Shown here: piece after piece, positions 27,069 through 36,244 of the stretch
Position numbering within the stretch: position 1 is the first letter of the stretch
How the letters are laid out: each line of letters starts with the position of its first letter
From: Methanobacteriota archaeon
GTDB lineage: Archaea > Thermoplasmatota > Poseidoniia > Poseidoniales > Poseidoniaceae
Direction of reading: 5' to 3'
Assembly (NCBI GenBank): GCA_002720095.2
Contig: PBGP02000003.1
Coordinates: forward strand, 1 to 60,950
DNA: 60,950 nucleotides
Position numbers and translations under genes: made by a program
The notes under the pieces: model-generated
Database searches by the model: none
Told to the model about the DNA's origin: nothing
The model's input: the letters and a program-made list of their open reading frames with translations, nothing else

Positions 27069-30000
27069 ATGCACATCAATCGAACCCATGTTTTCCTTAC
27101 ACTGGCTTTGTTTTTAGGCACTATTTCTTTCCCATTCGTAACCTATAATTTAGATAATTTTGAATTAGAAACAGATCTTAGTAACAGAGAAATCAGCGCA
27201 GGAGAAAATATTGATATTTCAATATTGAATTGGCCTGATGAAACTTCTTATGATTTTGAAGTAGATGTTCAAGACGGGCATTCGATTACAAATTTAGAAA
27301 TGGAAATTAATCCATCACACAACTCCAATAAGGATGCTATTGAGTGGAATAGTATCTCTGACTGGTCTCATTTTGATGCTACTTATGATGGAGTTAACTA
27401 CAATGGAACTTACATGACGACTTTTGGAGTTGAGAATCTTTGGGATTTTGAGAATCTCCAAGGTTCCTTACCTAATGGATGGACTTCATCAAACGGAGCT
27501 AATGGATTAGTTAATGATAATTCAAACACTGCATCAGGAAATCTAGGTTACCTGAGCTGTGGAACTAATGGTTCAAGTGGCGGTTCATTGGTATTAAGAA
27601 ATGGATTGGTGAATGTTGAATCAAACACCCTCGATTTATCTGGACTATCTAACGGATACATACATTTTTGGATGAGAGAAGGAGAGTCAGGATGTGGTGA
27701 AGATCCTGATTCAAGTGAACATTTGTATTTCGAGTATTGGGCATCTAATGGTCAGTGGAAGACGGTGCCATCAGGAAATTGTAACCCCTCAAATACATGT
27801 CCATACTTTGATGCTAACCTTGGTAGTTTTTCTGCTGTAGGGTATCCACCTCAGGATGTGAGCTATACCCTGCCTTCAGACGCTTTTTGGTCAGACTTTA
27901 AATTTAGATTTAGATTGCCGACAGGTTCAGGAACTTGTTGTGATTGGTGGTTTGTAGATGATATCAGATTAACTGTGCCAGGGCCAGGCAATTGGACTTC
28001 ACCATCCTTCGGCACTCATCCGAATGCAATATACTCCGTTGAACCTGGTCAATATGGATTCGTTAGCATTGATGCGAAGACATCAGGTACATACGGACTT
28101 AGTTGGTCTGTAATAGATGGCATTACTGATAAACCAATTCTAGGGTATGAAAATTTAAATTCAAGATTAGTTGATTTAGGTACAATAGATTGGAAACAAT
28201 ATCCTTTGTTAAGAATTGAGTTGAATTCTGAAAACGGTCCGTTCCAGATTGATTCGATTAACATACAAGGTAAATTCAAGGATACATTCATATCTGATCC
28301 TAGAGATTATTGGTTTGGAGATTATACATGGGATTCTAATACCCAAGAAATTTCTTCATCAAGTAGTATTACTAGTAAATTACTCAGATCTCATAGACCA
28401 ATAGCTGGATGGGATTTAAATATTGATTTAACATATCTTGGAGTAGGGCGCGTGGAGGTTTCAGTAGATGAAGGTCCGTTTTATGAAGTATTATTTTCAG
28501 ACACAACTTTAGATTTACCTTTCCCTGCACATACTTTACAGTTTAAGATTACTAATGCGAGGGTCGAAGTTTTTGATTTAGAATTATTCTATGCTTCTTT
28601 ACCAGAAAATTTGAAATTAAACATAGCAGATGATGAAAGAATTGATTGGACTCTAGATATTAATCAGATTGGTCCATGGGGTTGGCAAAATAGGTTTTCT
28701 GATGGGCACCAAGTTCAAAAGGTTGATTTAATTAATAATACTTCTAGCGAGATAGAATTTTGGTTACCTTCAAGAACAATCATTGAACATTTTTCTTTTG
28801 AAATGTGGTCTGCTGACAAAGATCAAACTGTAGGTGGTGTTCAATGGGAGATGAGCTGTGGTAATATTTTAGTTGATGAAGTAAATCATGGCCCAATTTC
28901 ACATGAAAGAAAATTACATGATTTTGATGAGGAGAGATTATCCTCTTTGAACGAAGCATTAGAAATTGGTGATTTAGTGCCCAATTCTGGAGTAAATACT
29001 GTAGATTTTGTCAGTTGTAAATTAGAAGTTTTAGGTTCAGGTGCGGCGTTAATGATTGATGGTTTGCTAGCTACATTCCAAAAAGATATTAAACTTCAAT
29101 TTTCTTCTGAATCAATGTTTTTAGCAGAATTTAATTCATATTTATCTGGTATTCAAACTGGAACAAGTAGCATCATAAGTGTTCCAATTCCAGTTACTAC
29201 TATTTACTCATCAAAGTTAAATTTTGAAATCTTAGACATAGAGTCTATTCAAGGAATGCACTCTGAATTGATTGATTTTATCAATTTGACATCAACATTA
29301 ACTCCTTCCGAGCCGTGGTTAGAGTTAGTTACAACTCATTCTTCATCAGTGGAAGTGATTGACACATTGGAGGTTGAAATTGCTGGGATTAACAATTCGG
29401 TTTTGATAAAATGGCCTTTACAAGGTGGAGAACCGACAATTTTGAGTGACATACCATCCAATCTTGTTGATTTACATCCTACAAACTCAGCAGATATAAA
29501 TCAGGTTAGTACAGTTCCTCAAGAAATAGAAGCGACTTTCAAGTTCCGGCTAAATTCAACATGGGATGATGAACCATTTGTTACAATTTCCTCAAGAGCT
29601 TCGAATGTTGAGGGGCACCGAAGTTTACCTGCAGTACAGAAATTTGGAGTAGGAGATGCTAATGGAATTGAGAATGATTTCTATATTTCGGAATGGAATG
29701 TAATTAACGATTTAGGTGTATCCATTCCACGAGACCTGTCTTATCTAAAGGCTGGAACAGTTGTTACTTTTAGCGCAGAGCTATGTTTTGAAGGACTAAA
29801 TTATTCCAATGCTCCACGTACTGACTCACTACTTCTGAAATTGTTTCAAGATGATATGATAATAGGACAGACTCAGGAAGTTGATGGGAATTTAATGAAT
29901 ATTACAATAATTCTTCCACCAACTGAGCAAGAGTTATCTTATTCATTAACATTGGAAAAATTACAATTTGCGGGTACTGATTTAACAAGTGTAAACCTTA

Positions 30001-32351
30001 GTAGGGATTTTCAGACAGACTCAAGATCACCCGTAGTACTCAATTCAAGTGTTGAAAAATATGATCACAGGGAACCTAGTAATTCACAAATATTGCAGTT
30101 TGAAATAGGTGACAGACCTATTTTACCTCCATCATTAAATTTGATGCTATGGAGAGAGTGGGTTAATGACATTAATTATAATTCAATAGCTGAGCCAGAG
30201 GAGTTTGAGTTGTTTCCGTTAATTCCTCCAGAAAACCTAACCCAAGTCCAAGGTAATTTCACATATGAATTTAGTGACCTATTGGGGAAAGAAGGTGATT
30301 TAGTAACCGGTTACATTATTGGTGCAGATGCAGCAGGTAATTTACTTGAAATGGGTGGAAGTTCAGATTTAGATCAACAACTTTTCACTTACCAACTAAT
30401 GGAAGACGGAGCACCTGAGTTGTTTGAGGAAACTGCATTTTGGGATGTGGATTCTAATGATGTATTTAGACATCCAATGATTGATTATTCCATGGTATTT
30501 CCCCTAGCAGAACCTAATGGAATGAGTGATATCTCTTTATTATCATTGAGTTTGGATAATAGTCTAATTGATGAGGATGTGACAAATTCTCTTGAAATCC
30601 GTTGGGATGGGTATTCTAGACAATGTATGACTGATTCAGATTATTTAGAAATAGGAGTTTGTGACATTTTTGCTAGATCTGGATCCGTAAAACCATATAC
30701 GACTGAATTAGAGTTCAGAGTAACATTTGCAATTAAGTGGAAATTACCAGATAATAATCAAGTTAGAACACCAGAAATTTTAATTAAAGACAGAGGGGGA
30801 AATGAAGATATAATATCTTATCCTGATTTAGCGTGGAAATTTAATACTGAAATTTGGATACCCTATGAGTCAATAGAATTTGAGTTCTTATCAGGTTCAC
30901 AGGACTTCTGTCCTATGGCACAGAGTTCACAAAATCCGACTTTAAAGTGTGTTTGGGTTTCCCCAGAAAGTAAAATAACAATATCTGGAGAGGTGCAGTT
31001 TTATTGGACTAATGAATTGCCGACTGAAGAATTAGACATAGAAATTCTAATTTCTGGGTTACAACCAACACTAGCAACAGTTGAAAATGGTATTTTCAGT
31101 GCTGAAATTACAGTACCATCGGCTAATGGTGGCTATGTTCTTTCTTGGGAATTATTTGCATTACCTCTTCCAAATATAGATCAAACAAGTCAGTCTACAG
31201 TATCATTAATCGTTGATGGTGAGTCACCAATAATTGTCGAGGTAGTAAAGCCAAGAATAGATGTTGATTTAGCCATTGAAGATATGTTTAACATTGAATT
31301 TGAAGCAAATTTTAAAGAAACGTATATTGATTCTGAAAACATCATTCTTAATTGGAGAGTGGTATATAGTGATAATCCATCGGTCTCTGTTGTAGACGGA
31401 GAAATGAAATTAGACATTGTCTCTACTACATCAACTGGAACCATGATTGGTTCAATAAGAATAGGAGATTTATTGTCGGATTCTCATTATTCCAAACCTT
31501 CAGAACTACATTTGTGGATATCTGGAAGCGATTTGGCTGGAAATTTATTAAGTTCTGAAGGCAACAGTCAATCAGATCCTTTAGCCAAAGTACCAATTCA
31601 TTATAGAAGAGCCATCGTAGAAATTAATACCTCTGACATACAATATGCCCCGTCAGGCGAGCAAAATTCTGGTGAAAAGATACTTATTACTATTCTGGCG
31701 AGAAATGTGGGTGACGCTCAAGGTCAAATTTTCTTCACAATATATGAGGTACTTCCTTCTGGTGCAACAAAAACTATTGCAGACAAAAATGAAACGATTC
31801 CTTTGACCTCACAACCTATCCAATTGACATATGAGTGGGTTCCTGAAAGCGAGGGCTTAAATCGAATCAGGGTAGAATGGAATAATCAGGAAACTGAGGG
31901 ACCTTTTATTGAGGTCCTACCACCTAAAGCTACTGGTTTAAACGCGGTTTTTGAGGGTTCTAATCCACTAATTGTAGTTAGTTTTGTCGGATTGATTGTC
32001 GCAGTTTTAATTTTGTTAGTTTTAGTAGTCCGTAGAGGAAAAGGAGACGAATATGAGTGGGTTGAAGAATGGGAGGATGTAGATAATTACGATACTCCAT
32101 CAAAAGTCCCTCCTGTTATTGAAACCGCTAAGGTTCAAACACCTACTCCAGTGCAATACCCACCAGTACAAAAAGAACCAGAAACTAGGTATCAGAATGA
32201 TGTTTATGGCTCTGCATATTCCGCAGCAACTCAAGGTAAAGGAGATGGTTGGTGGCAAGATGAACATGGTCAATGGTGGCAAAAGTCTGACGATGGAAAT
32301 TGGTGGCATCAATCACCAGACGGTCAATGGCATAAATTGGACGGATATTGA
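27069..32351 (+). CDS. Giant surface protein with jelly-roll domain, C-terminal anchor and Trp-rich cytoplasmic tail
   Basis: This exported protein of about 1760 residues begins with a signal peptide (TLALFLGTISFPFV) and is otherwise almost all beta-structure. At residues of roughly 130-310 there is a Cys-containing jelly-roll domain of the MAM/reelin type (LWDFENLQGSLPNGW at the start and CCDWWFVDDIRL at the end). Several further Ig-like domains follow. One transmembrane helix (NPLIVVSFVGLIVAVLILLVLVV) and basic residues lie about 140 residues from the C-terminus. The cytoplasmic tail is Pro-rich and ends in four WW/W repeats (GWWQDEHG, QWWQKSDDG, NWWHQSPDG, QWHKLDGY). It is probably an adhesin, receptor or S-layer component. 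The ATG at 27069 gives the signal peptide; codons before it are probably not translated. Confidence 0.82.
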   Translation: MHINRTHVFLTLALFLGTISFPFVTYNLDNFELETDLSNREISAGENIDISILNWPDETSYDFEVDVQDGHSITNLEMEINPSHNSNKDAIEWNSISDWSHFDATYDGVNYNGTYMTTFGVENLWDFENLQGSLPNGWTSSNGANGLVNDNSNTASGNLGYLSCGTNGSSGGSLVLRNGLVNVESNTLDLSGLSNGYIHFWMREGESGCGEDPDSSEHLYFEYWASNGQWKTVPSGNCNPSNTCPYFDANLGSFSAVGYPPQDVSYTLPSDAFWSDFKFRFRLPTGSGTCCDWWFVDDIRLTVPGPGNWTSPSFGTHPNAIYSVEPGQYGFVSIDAKTSGTYGLSWSVIDGITDKPILGYENLNSRLVDLGTIDWKQYPLLRIELNSENGPFQIDSINIQGKFKDTFISDPRDYWFGDYTWDSNTQEISSSSSITSKLLRSHRPIAGWDLNIDLTYLGVGRVEVSVDEGPFYEVLFSDTTLDLPFPAHTLQFKITNARVEVFDLELFYASLPENLKLNIADDERIDWTLDINQIGPWGWQNRFSDGHQVQKVDLINNTSSEIEFWLPSRTIIEHFSFEMWSADKDQTVGGVQWEMSCGNILVDEVNHGPISHERKLHDFDEERLSSLNEALEIGDLVPNSGVNTVDFVSCKLEVLGSGAALMIDGLLATFQKDIKLQFSSESMFLAEFNSYLSGIQTGTSSIISVPIPVTTIYSSKLNFEILDIESIQGMHSELIDFINLTSTLTPSEPWLELVTTHSSSVEVIDTLEVEIAGINNSVLIKWPLQGGEPTILSDIPSNLVDLHPTNSADINQVSTVPQEIEATFKFRLNSTWDDEPFVTISSRASNVEGHRSLPAVQKFGVGDANGIENDFYISEWNVINDLGVSIPRDLSYLKAGTVVTFSAELCFEGLNYSNAPRTDSLLLKLFQDDMIIGQTQEVDGNLMNITIILPPTEQELSYSLTLEKLQFAGTDLTSVNLSRDFQTDSRSPVVLNSSVEKYDHREPSNSQILQFEIGDRPILPPSLNLMLWREWVNDINYNSIAEPEEFELFPLIPPENLTQVQGNFTYEFSDLLGKEGDLVTGYIIGADAAGNLLEMGGSSDLDQQLFTYQLMEDGAPELFEETAFWDVDSNDVFRHPMIDYSMVFPLAEPNGMSDISLLSLSLDNSLIDEDVTNSLEIRWDGYSRQCMTDSDYLEIGVCDIFARSGSVKPYTTELEFRVTFAIKWKLPDNNQVRTPEILIKDRGGNEDIISYPDLAWKFNTEIWIPYESIEFEFLSGSQDFCPMAQSSQNPTLKCVWVSPESKITISGEVQFYWTNELPTEELDIEILISGLQPTLATVENGIFSAEITVPSANGGYVLSWELFALPLPNIDQTSQSTVSLIVDGESPIIVEVVKPRIDVDLAIEDMFNIEFEANFKETYIDSENIILNWRVVYSDNPSVSVVDGEMKLDIVSTTSTGTMIGSIRIGDLLSDSHYSKPSELHLWISGSDLAGNLLSSEGNSQSDPLAKVPIHYRRAIVEINTSDIQYAPSGEQNSGEKILITILARNVGDAQGQIFFTIYEVLPSGATKTIADKNETIPLTSQPIQLTYEWVPESEGLNRIRVEWNNQETEGPFIEVLPPKATGLNAVFEGSNPLIVVSFVGLIVAVLILLVLVVRRGKGDEYEWVEEWEDVDNYDTPSKVPPVIETAKVQTPTPVQYPPVQKEPETRYQNDVYGSAYSAATQGKGDGWWQDEHGQWWQKSDDGNWWHQSPDGQWHKLDGY

Positions 32352-32379
32352 CAGAAACAACAAATTTTGGAGAGGTAAT

Positions 32380-33144
32380 ATGGACGATTATAATGAATTA
32401 GGAGATAATATCGCTGAATGGATTAGTAACTATGCTAAAGAACACGAAGTAAATACATTAGTTATTGGGGTCTCTGGAGGTGTTGATTCAGCAGTAACAT
32501 CTACTTTATGTGCAAAAACAGGGATCAGAACTATAGTATTGAACATGCCGATTCGTCAAAAAAACAAACAAATTAATCTTTCAAATCAGCATATTGAGTG
32601 GTTAAAGTCCAATTGGAAAAATGTGGAAAGTAAGTTTGTTGATCTCACTGGTGTTTATGAAAACTATTCAACTGAATTATCAAGTCATAATTTTTCTGAA
32701 TTAGCATTAGCTAACACGAAGGCTAGATTGAGAATGGTTACACTATATGCTTTTGCAGCAAGCAACAATGGAATTGTTGTTGGTACTGGAAATAAGGTCG
32801 AGGATTTTGGAGTAGGTTTTTACACAAAATATGGTGACGGAGGAGTAGATATATCCCCCATTGCAGATTTACTGAAGTCAGAGGTGTTTTCATTGGGGAA
32901 ATCATTAGGAATAATAGATGGCATATTGAGTGCTGACCCAACAGACGGGTTATGGGATGATTCACGTACTGATGAGGAGCAAATTGGGGCAAGTTATCAA
33001 GAACTAGAATGGGCTATGAAGGAATTAGAAAACCCCAATGAAGAGAATTATAACGATAGACAAAAAGAGATTTTAGAGCTATACTCAAATTTTAATTCAA
33101 AAAACTCACATAAAATGAATCCAATCCCTATTTTTAAAAAGTAA
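32380..33144 (+). CDS. nadE: NAD+ synthetase (ammonia-dependent)
   Basis: NadE completes NAD synthesis by amidating nicotinic acid adenine dinucleotide with ATP and ammonia. The 254-residue protein has the PP-loop GVSGGVDSAVTSTLC and the conserved block NTKARLRMVTLYAFAASNNGIVVGTGNKVED. GDGGVDISPIADLLKSEVF follows, then the DPTDGLWDDSRTDEEQIG segment. There is no nitrilase domain, so it must use free ammonia or a separate glutaminase. The ATG at 32380 is preceded by GGAGAGG at suitable spacing. It lies 28 bases after the giant surface protein. Confidence 0.95.
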   Translation: MDDYNELGDNIAEWISNYAKEHEVNTLVIGVSGGVDSAVTSTLCAKTGIRTIVLNMPIRQKNKQINLSNQHIEWLKSNWKNVESKFVDLTGVYENYSTELSSHNFSELALANTKARLRMVTLYAFAASNNGIVVGTGNKVEDFGVGFYTKYGDGGVDISPIADLLKSEVFSLGKSLGIIDGILSADPTDGLWDDSRTDEEQIGASYQELEWAMKELENPNEENYNDRQKEILELYSNFNSKNSHKMNPIPIFKK

Positions 33145-33168
33145 AATTCTGAAAAAGGTTGATTAAAC

Positions 33169-34923
33169 ATGAATATTCCATCGGAATTAAAAAAAATGTT
33201 GAATGGAAGTTTGGGTGCCACTAAGCAGAAGGCAGCTAGATTGGTAATTGACTTAGCATCATCTGCAGGGGCTACAGAATTCATTAAGTGTTCAGATGCT
33301 CACGTCAGCGGCGTTTCTCCGTTAACTGGTGGTCATGGATTAAGGAGGTTTCTAAAAGATTTAGCAGGTGATAAAAACGCATCCGTAGAAATCCCGACTA
33401 CTCTCAACAGTGCGGGGTGTGATTGGGAAAAAATGGATGAAATGGATATTCAAGAAGATAATTTCTTGAAGCATCAATTTGAAATAATTCAATCATATTC
33501 TCAATTGGGAATTAAAACAACTTTATCCTGCACTCCTTATGATAGGGGGAAAGAAATTGAAGGAGTTGGTTCATGGGCAGAAAGTAATGCAGTAGCTTTT
33601 TCAAATTCCTACACTTCACTGATTACAAATCGAGAAAGTGGTTTGTCTGCATTATCGACTGCAATTACAGGTTGGGCTCCCAAGTGGGGCTTACATATTG
33701 AGAAAAATAGAATACCAAATATTGAAGTGGATGTAGAGTGTGAATTGAATGATATAGTTGATTGGAGTATACTTGGAGATTGGATAGGTAAGCAAATTCA
33801 ACCAGAGTGGAATTTACCTTGGGGAGTAATGCCACACATCTTTGGAAAGTTTGACCAAGTATCATTTGAAGAAAAAAAGGCATTGACGGCTGCTGCTGCA
33901 AATTATGGATGTCCGATGCTGTGGATAGACGGTGTTACCGATGAACCAGTGTTAAGTGCTACTTGGAAACCTCAAGCGAAATTACATTTCACAGAATATG
34001 AATTAAAAAAACGTTATTCTGAGTTAGCTCCTACCGGTCAAGTAGATCTTGTAGTTATTGGCTGTCCTCAAGCTAGTCTTGGCGAAGTGAGATCCACTGC
34101 AGAAGCTGTTAAGAAACGGATGGATATTGGTGAAAGAATTACTAATCATAGACTGTGGGTTTTTACAAGTGGAGATAATCATCAATTGTTAAAAGAGGAA
34201 GGAACATTACAAGTTTTAGAAGAAGCTGGTGCATTGATTTTGAAAGATACTTGCCCAGAGGTGACACCTTATAATCGTAAAAAATACAATCATTTATTAA
34301 CTAACTCTCTAAAAGCAGAACATTATTTGACTAGCGGATTGAACAGAATTCCTACGAGTGTAATGAAGATTGCAGATTGTGTGAATCATGCATTTGAACC
34401 ATCATTGTCGGAGGGCGAGTACCCTATTTTGACTGAGAAATCTAACCAGCAAAATCCTACGAATAAAACACACAAAGAGGGTAAGCTTGAATCATACGGT
34501 AAAGGTTTGCCATCTCAACAAACATGGAATGTTAAAGGAAGAGCATTAGTTACAGATGTTCCGATCACTTACTTGGGATATGTCAACAGAGATACAGGAG
34601 TGATCGAAGAGCCTGGGCATCCTCTAGACGGTAAATCTATCGAAGATACAATTTTAATTTACCCTAAAGGATCAGGCTCTACTGTTGCTCCATTTGTTTT
34701 AATGGGTTTAATTTACACTGGAAAAGGTCCCAAGGCAATAATTAACAACGATGTTTGCCCGCTAACATTACCTGCCTGCTCTATGTTGAATATACCATAT
34801 GCATTTGCAATGTCAGATGACCTATGCATGGAGATTAACACTGATGATGTAATTGAAATGAGCCTCATTGACGGAAAAGTTTCAGTTAAGATTTTAAAGA
34901 GAAACAGTGAAGTATTTTCATGA
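33169..34923 (+). CDS. Aconitase X, large and small domains fused (probable phosphomevalonate dehydratase)
   Basis: Residues 1-400 match the aconitase X catalytic domain, with KCSDAHVSGVSPLTGGHGL, SCTPYD, GCPQASLGEV and LKDTCPEVTPYN; Cys121, Cys299 and Cys362 are candidate iron-sulfur ligands. Residues about 452-575 match the swivel (DUF126) domain, with VKGRALVTDVPIT, YPKGSGSTVAPFVLMG and CPLTLPACSM. In archaea this family includes phosphomevalonate dehydratase, which makes trans-anhydromevalonate 5-phosphate in the archaeal mevalonate pathway and is usually two separate subunits; here they are one chain. Hydroxyproline dehydratases are a less likely alternative from the same superfamily. 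A membrane-lipid role is therefore expected but inferred. It follows nadE by 24 bases and overlaps the next convergent gene by 6. Confidence 0.85.
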   Translation: MNIPSELKKMLNGSLGATKQKAARLVIDLASSAGATEFIKCSDAHVSGVSPLTGGHGLRRFLKDLAGDKNASVEIPTTLNSAGCDWEKMDEMDIQEDNFLKHQFEIIQSYSQLGIKTTLSCTPYDRGKEIEGVGSWAESNAVAFSNSYTSLITNRESGLSALSTAITGWAPKWGLHIEKNRIPNIEVDVECELNDIVDWSILGDWIGKQIQPEWNLPWGVMPHIFGKFDQVSFEEKKALTAAAANYGCPMLWIDGVTDEPVLSATWKPQAKLHFTEYELKKRYSELAPTGQVDLVVIGCPQASLGEVRSTAEAVKKRMDIGERITNHRLWVFTSGDNHQLLKEEGTLQVLEEAGALILKDTCPEVTPYNRKKYNHLLTNSLKAEHYLTSGLNRIPTSVMKIADCVNHAFEPSLSEGEYPILTEKSNQQNPTNKTHKEGKLESYGKGLPSQQTWNVKGRALVTDVPITYLGYVNRDTGVIEEPGHPLDGKSIEDTILIYPKGSGSTVAPFVLMGLIYTGKGPKAIINNDVCPLTLPACSMLNIPYAFAMSDDLCMEINTDDVIEMSLIDGKVSVKILKRNSEVFS

Positions 34924-35190
34924 TTTTTTATTCGGTGAAGGGTTAAAATCAGGGTTGTCTAAATTATTGATCCATTCATCTAAATCTCCATCTGAAAGTT
35001 CTTTTATAGTATATTCTGTGAACTGTTTATATGTTTTCCATTTTTCAATTTCTTTTTTTGCCGAGTTTAGATGTTCTAAGTCCAAATTTTCCAATCTGTC
35101 CTTTTTTCTGTTTAAGGATTTATCAGCATAGTTTACGCATAATTTTAGAAATTGAATGATTTTCTTTTTTACTTCGTCTGATTCCGTCAT
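34918..35190 (-). CDS. Small charged helical protein of unknown function
   Basis: This 90-residue protein is rich in Lys, Glu and Asp and predicted to be helical (KKKIIQFLKLCVNYADKSLNRKKDRLENL). It has no signal peptide or recognisable motif. It starts 6 bases after the stop of the Bcp peroxiredoxin on the same strand, which supports co-transcription and is the main reason to accept it as real. Its last 6 bases overlap the convergent aconitase X gene. Confidence 0.5.
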   Translation of the reverse strand: MTESDEVKKKIIQFLKLCVNYADKSLNRKKDRLENLDLEHLNSAKKEIEKWKTYKQFTEYTIKELSDGDLDEWINNLDNPDFNPSPNKKS

Positions 35191-35196
35191 ATTAAT

Positions 35197-35676
35197 CTAA
35201 ATTTTTAATTCATCTATTACCAAATCAGCATGACCTTTAGTTTTTACATTGTATCCTACAAAATCAAGAAATCCATCTTTATTAATTATAAACGTCGATC
35301 TAGCGGTACCCATGTATTTCTTACCGTACATACTTTTTTCTTTCCATACATTATATTTTTTGTGAATCTCTAAATCTTCATCTAGTAGAAGTGGGAAATT
35401 TAATGATTGTTTTTCTATAAAGTTATTATGGCTTTTTCCAGAATCTTTACTTACTCCAAGCACTACTACATCATTCGAAACTAATTTTTCCATATTGTCT
35501 CTCAGATCGCAGGCTTGAACTGTACATCCTGGCGTGTTGTCTTTAGGGTAGAAATACAATACGACTGATTTACCATCAGATATTATTTCCTTAAGTGAAA
35601 CCGAATTTCCTTCCGAGTCCTTAGTTTCAAATAATGGCGCTTTTTCTCCAACTTTTAGATTCGTGTCATCTGTCAT
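35197..35676 (-). CDS. bcp: Thioredoxin-dependent peroxiredoxin (Bcp/PrxQ type)
   Basis: This 159-residue enzyme reduces hydroperoxides with electrons from thioredoxin. It has the Bcp hallmark YPKDNTPGCTVQACDLRDN, in which the first Cys is the peroxidatic residue and the second, five residues later, is the resolving one. The VLGVSKDSGKSHNNF segment and a FIINKDGFL strand follow. The length is normal for the family. It heads a two-gene minus-strand unit with the small protein downstream and is divergent from the archaellum-region operon across about 130 bases, the longest non-coding stretch in the window. Confidence 0.95.
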   Translation of the reverse strand: MTDDTNLKVGEKAPLFETKDSEGNSVSLKEIISDGKSVVLYFYPKDNTPGCTVQACDLRDNMEKLVSNDVVVLGVSKDSGKSHNNFIEKQSLNFPLLLDEDLEIHKKYNVWKEKSMYGKKYMGTARSTFIINKDGFLDFVGYNVKTKGHADLVIDELKI

Positions 35677-35806
35677 AAATGACCCTACAAGAGAATGTTT
35701 TTGATGATTTTGGTTAGTGATGTATTATGAATTACTTAATATTCAATCTGCATTATTTTGTCCTATTTATCCGATTCATTAATTATCCCTATCTCATAGC
35801 GACTCT

Positions 35807-36244
35807 GTGGCGAACGCTAGGCTAACCCGTCTTGCAAGACGTTATATGAAGCGAATTCGAAAGGCAAACAGCCATTATGAATTACAAGAGCTTGCAAGCA
35901 ACATTCAGGCGGAAGTTGACAAGAGAAAGCTTTCTTTCGATGAGGCACTTTCGTTGGGAAATTCAATCCAGTCATATGCAGATAGATTGCCAGGTAATAC
36001 TATAGTTTATGCTATCAGTAATCGCGATTCATACAGAGGAACTTTAGAACTCTACCTTAAAGACGGGTATTTATCTAAAACAGAACAGTTGTTATTGTGG
36101 GAAGAAAGAAGACGGTTGGGAATTTCAGATGTTGAGCATAACAAAATGTTGCACCAATTGGTGGAAATACTTGAAAAGCGAGGTTTGAAAATTGTAGTTT
36201 CTAGATTTGAAGAACCTTTAAGCGGAGGTGCAGCCCTTGGATAA
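35807..36244 (+). CDS. Helical protein at the head of the archaellum-region operon
   Basis: This 145-residue protein starts with GTG at 35807 and has a strongly basic N-terminus (TRLARRYMKRIRKA), helical segments, and a C-terminal part (KDGYLSKTEQLLLWEERRRLGIS) whose D-G-x-L-S-x-x-E pattern recalls TerB-like or SHOCT-like helices; that resemblance is weak. There is no signal peptide, so it is cytoplasmic. Its stop overlaps the start of the giant CARDB-like gene by 8 bases, which suggests translational coupling. Its function is unknown; a regulatory or assembly role for the downstream membrane machinery is possible. Confidence 0.68.
   Translation: MANARLTRLARRYMKRIRKANSHYELQELASNIQAEVDKRKLSFDEALSLGNSIQSYADRLPGNTIVYAISNRDSYRGTLELYLKDGYLSKTEQLLLWEERRRLGISDVEHNKMLHQLVEILEKRGLKIVVSRFEEPLSGGAALG

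Noticed and set aside
32119-32379. 87-codon extension of nadE into the giant surface gene
   Set aside because: It is out of frame with the supported upstream gene and NadE begins normally at 32380 behind a ribosome binding site.
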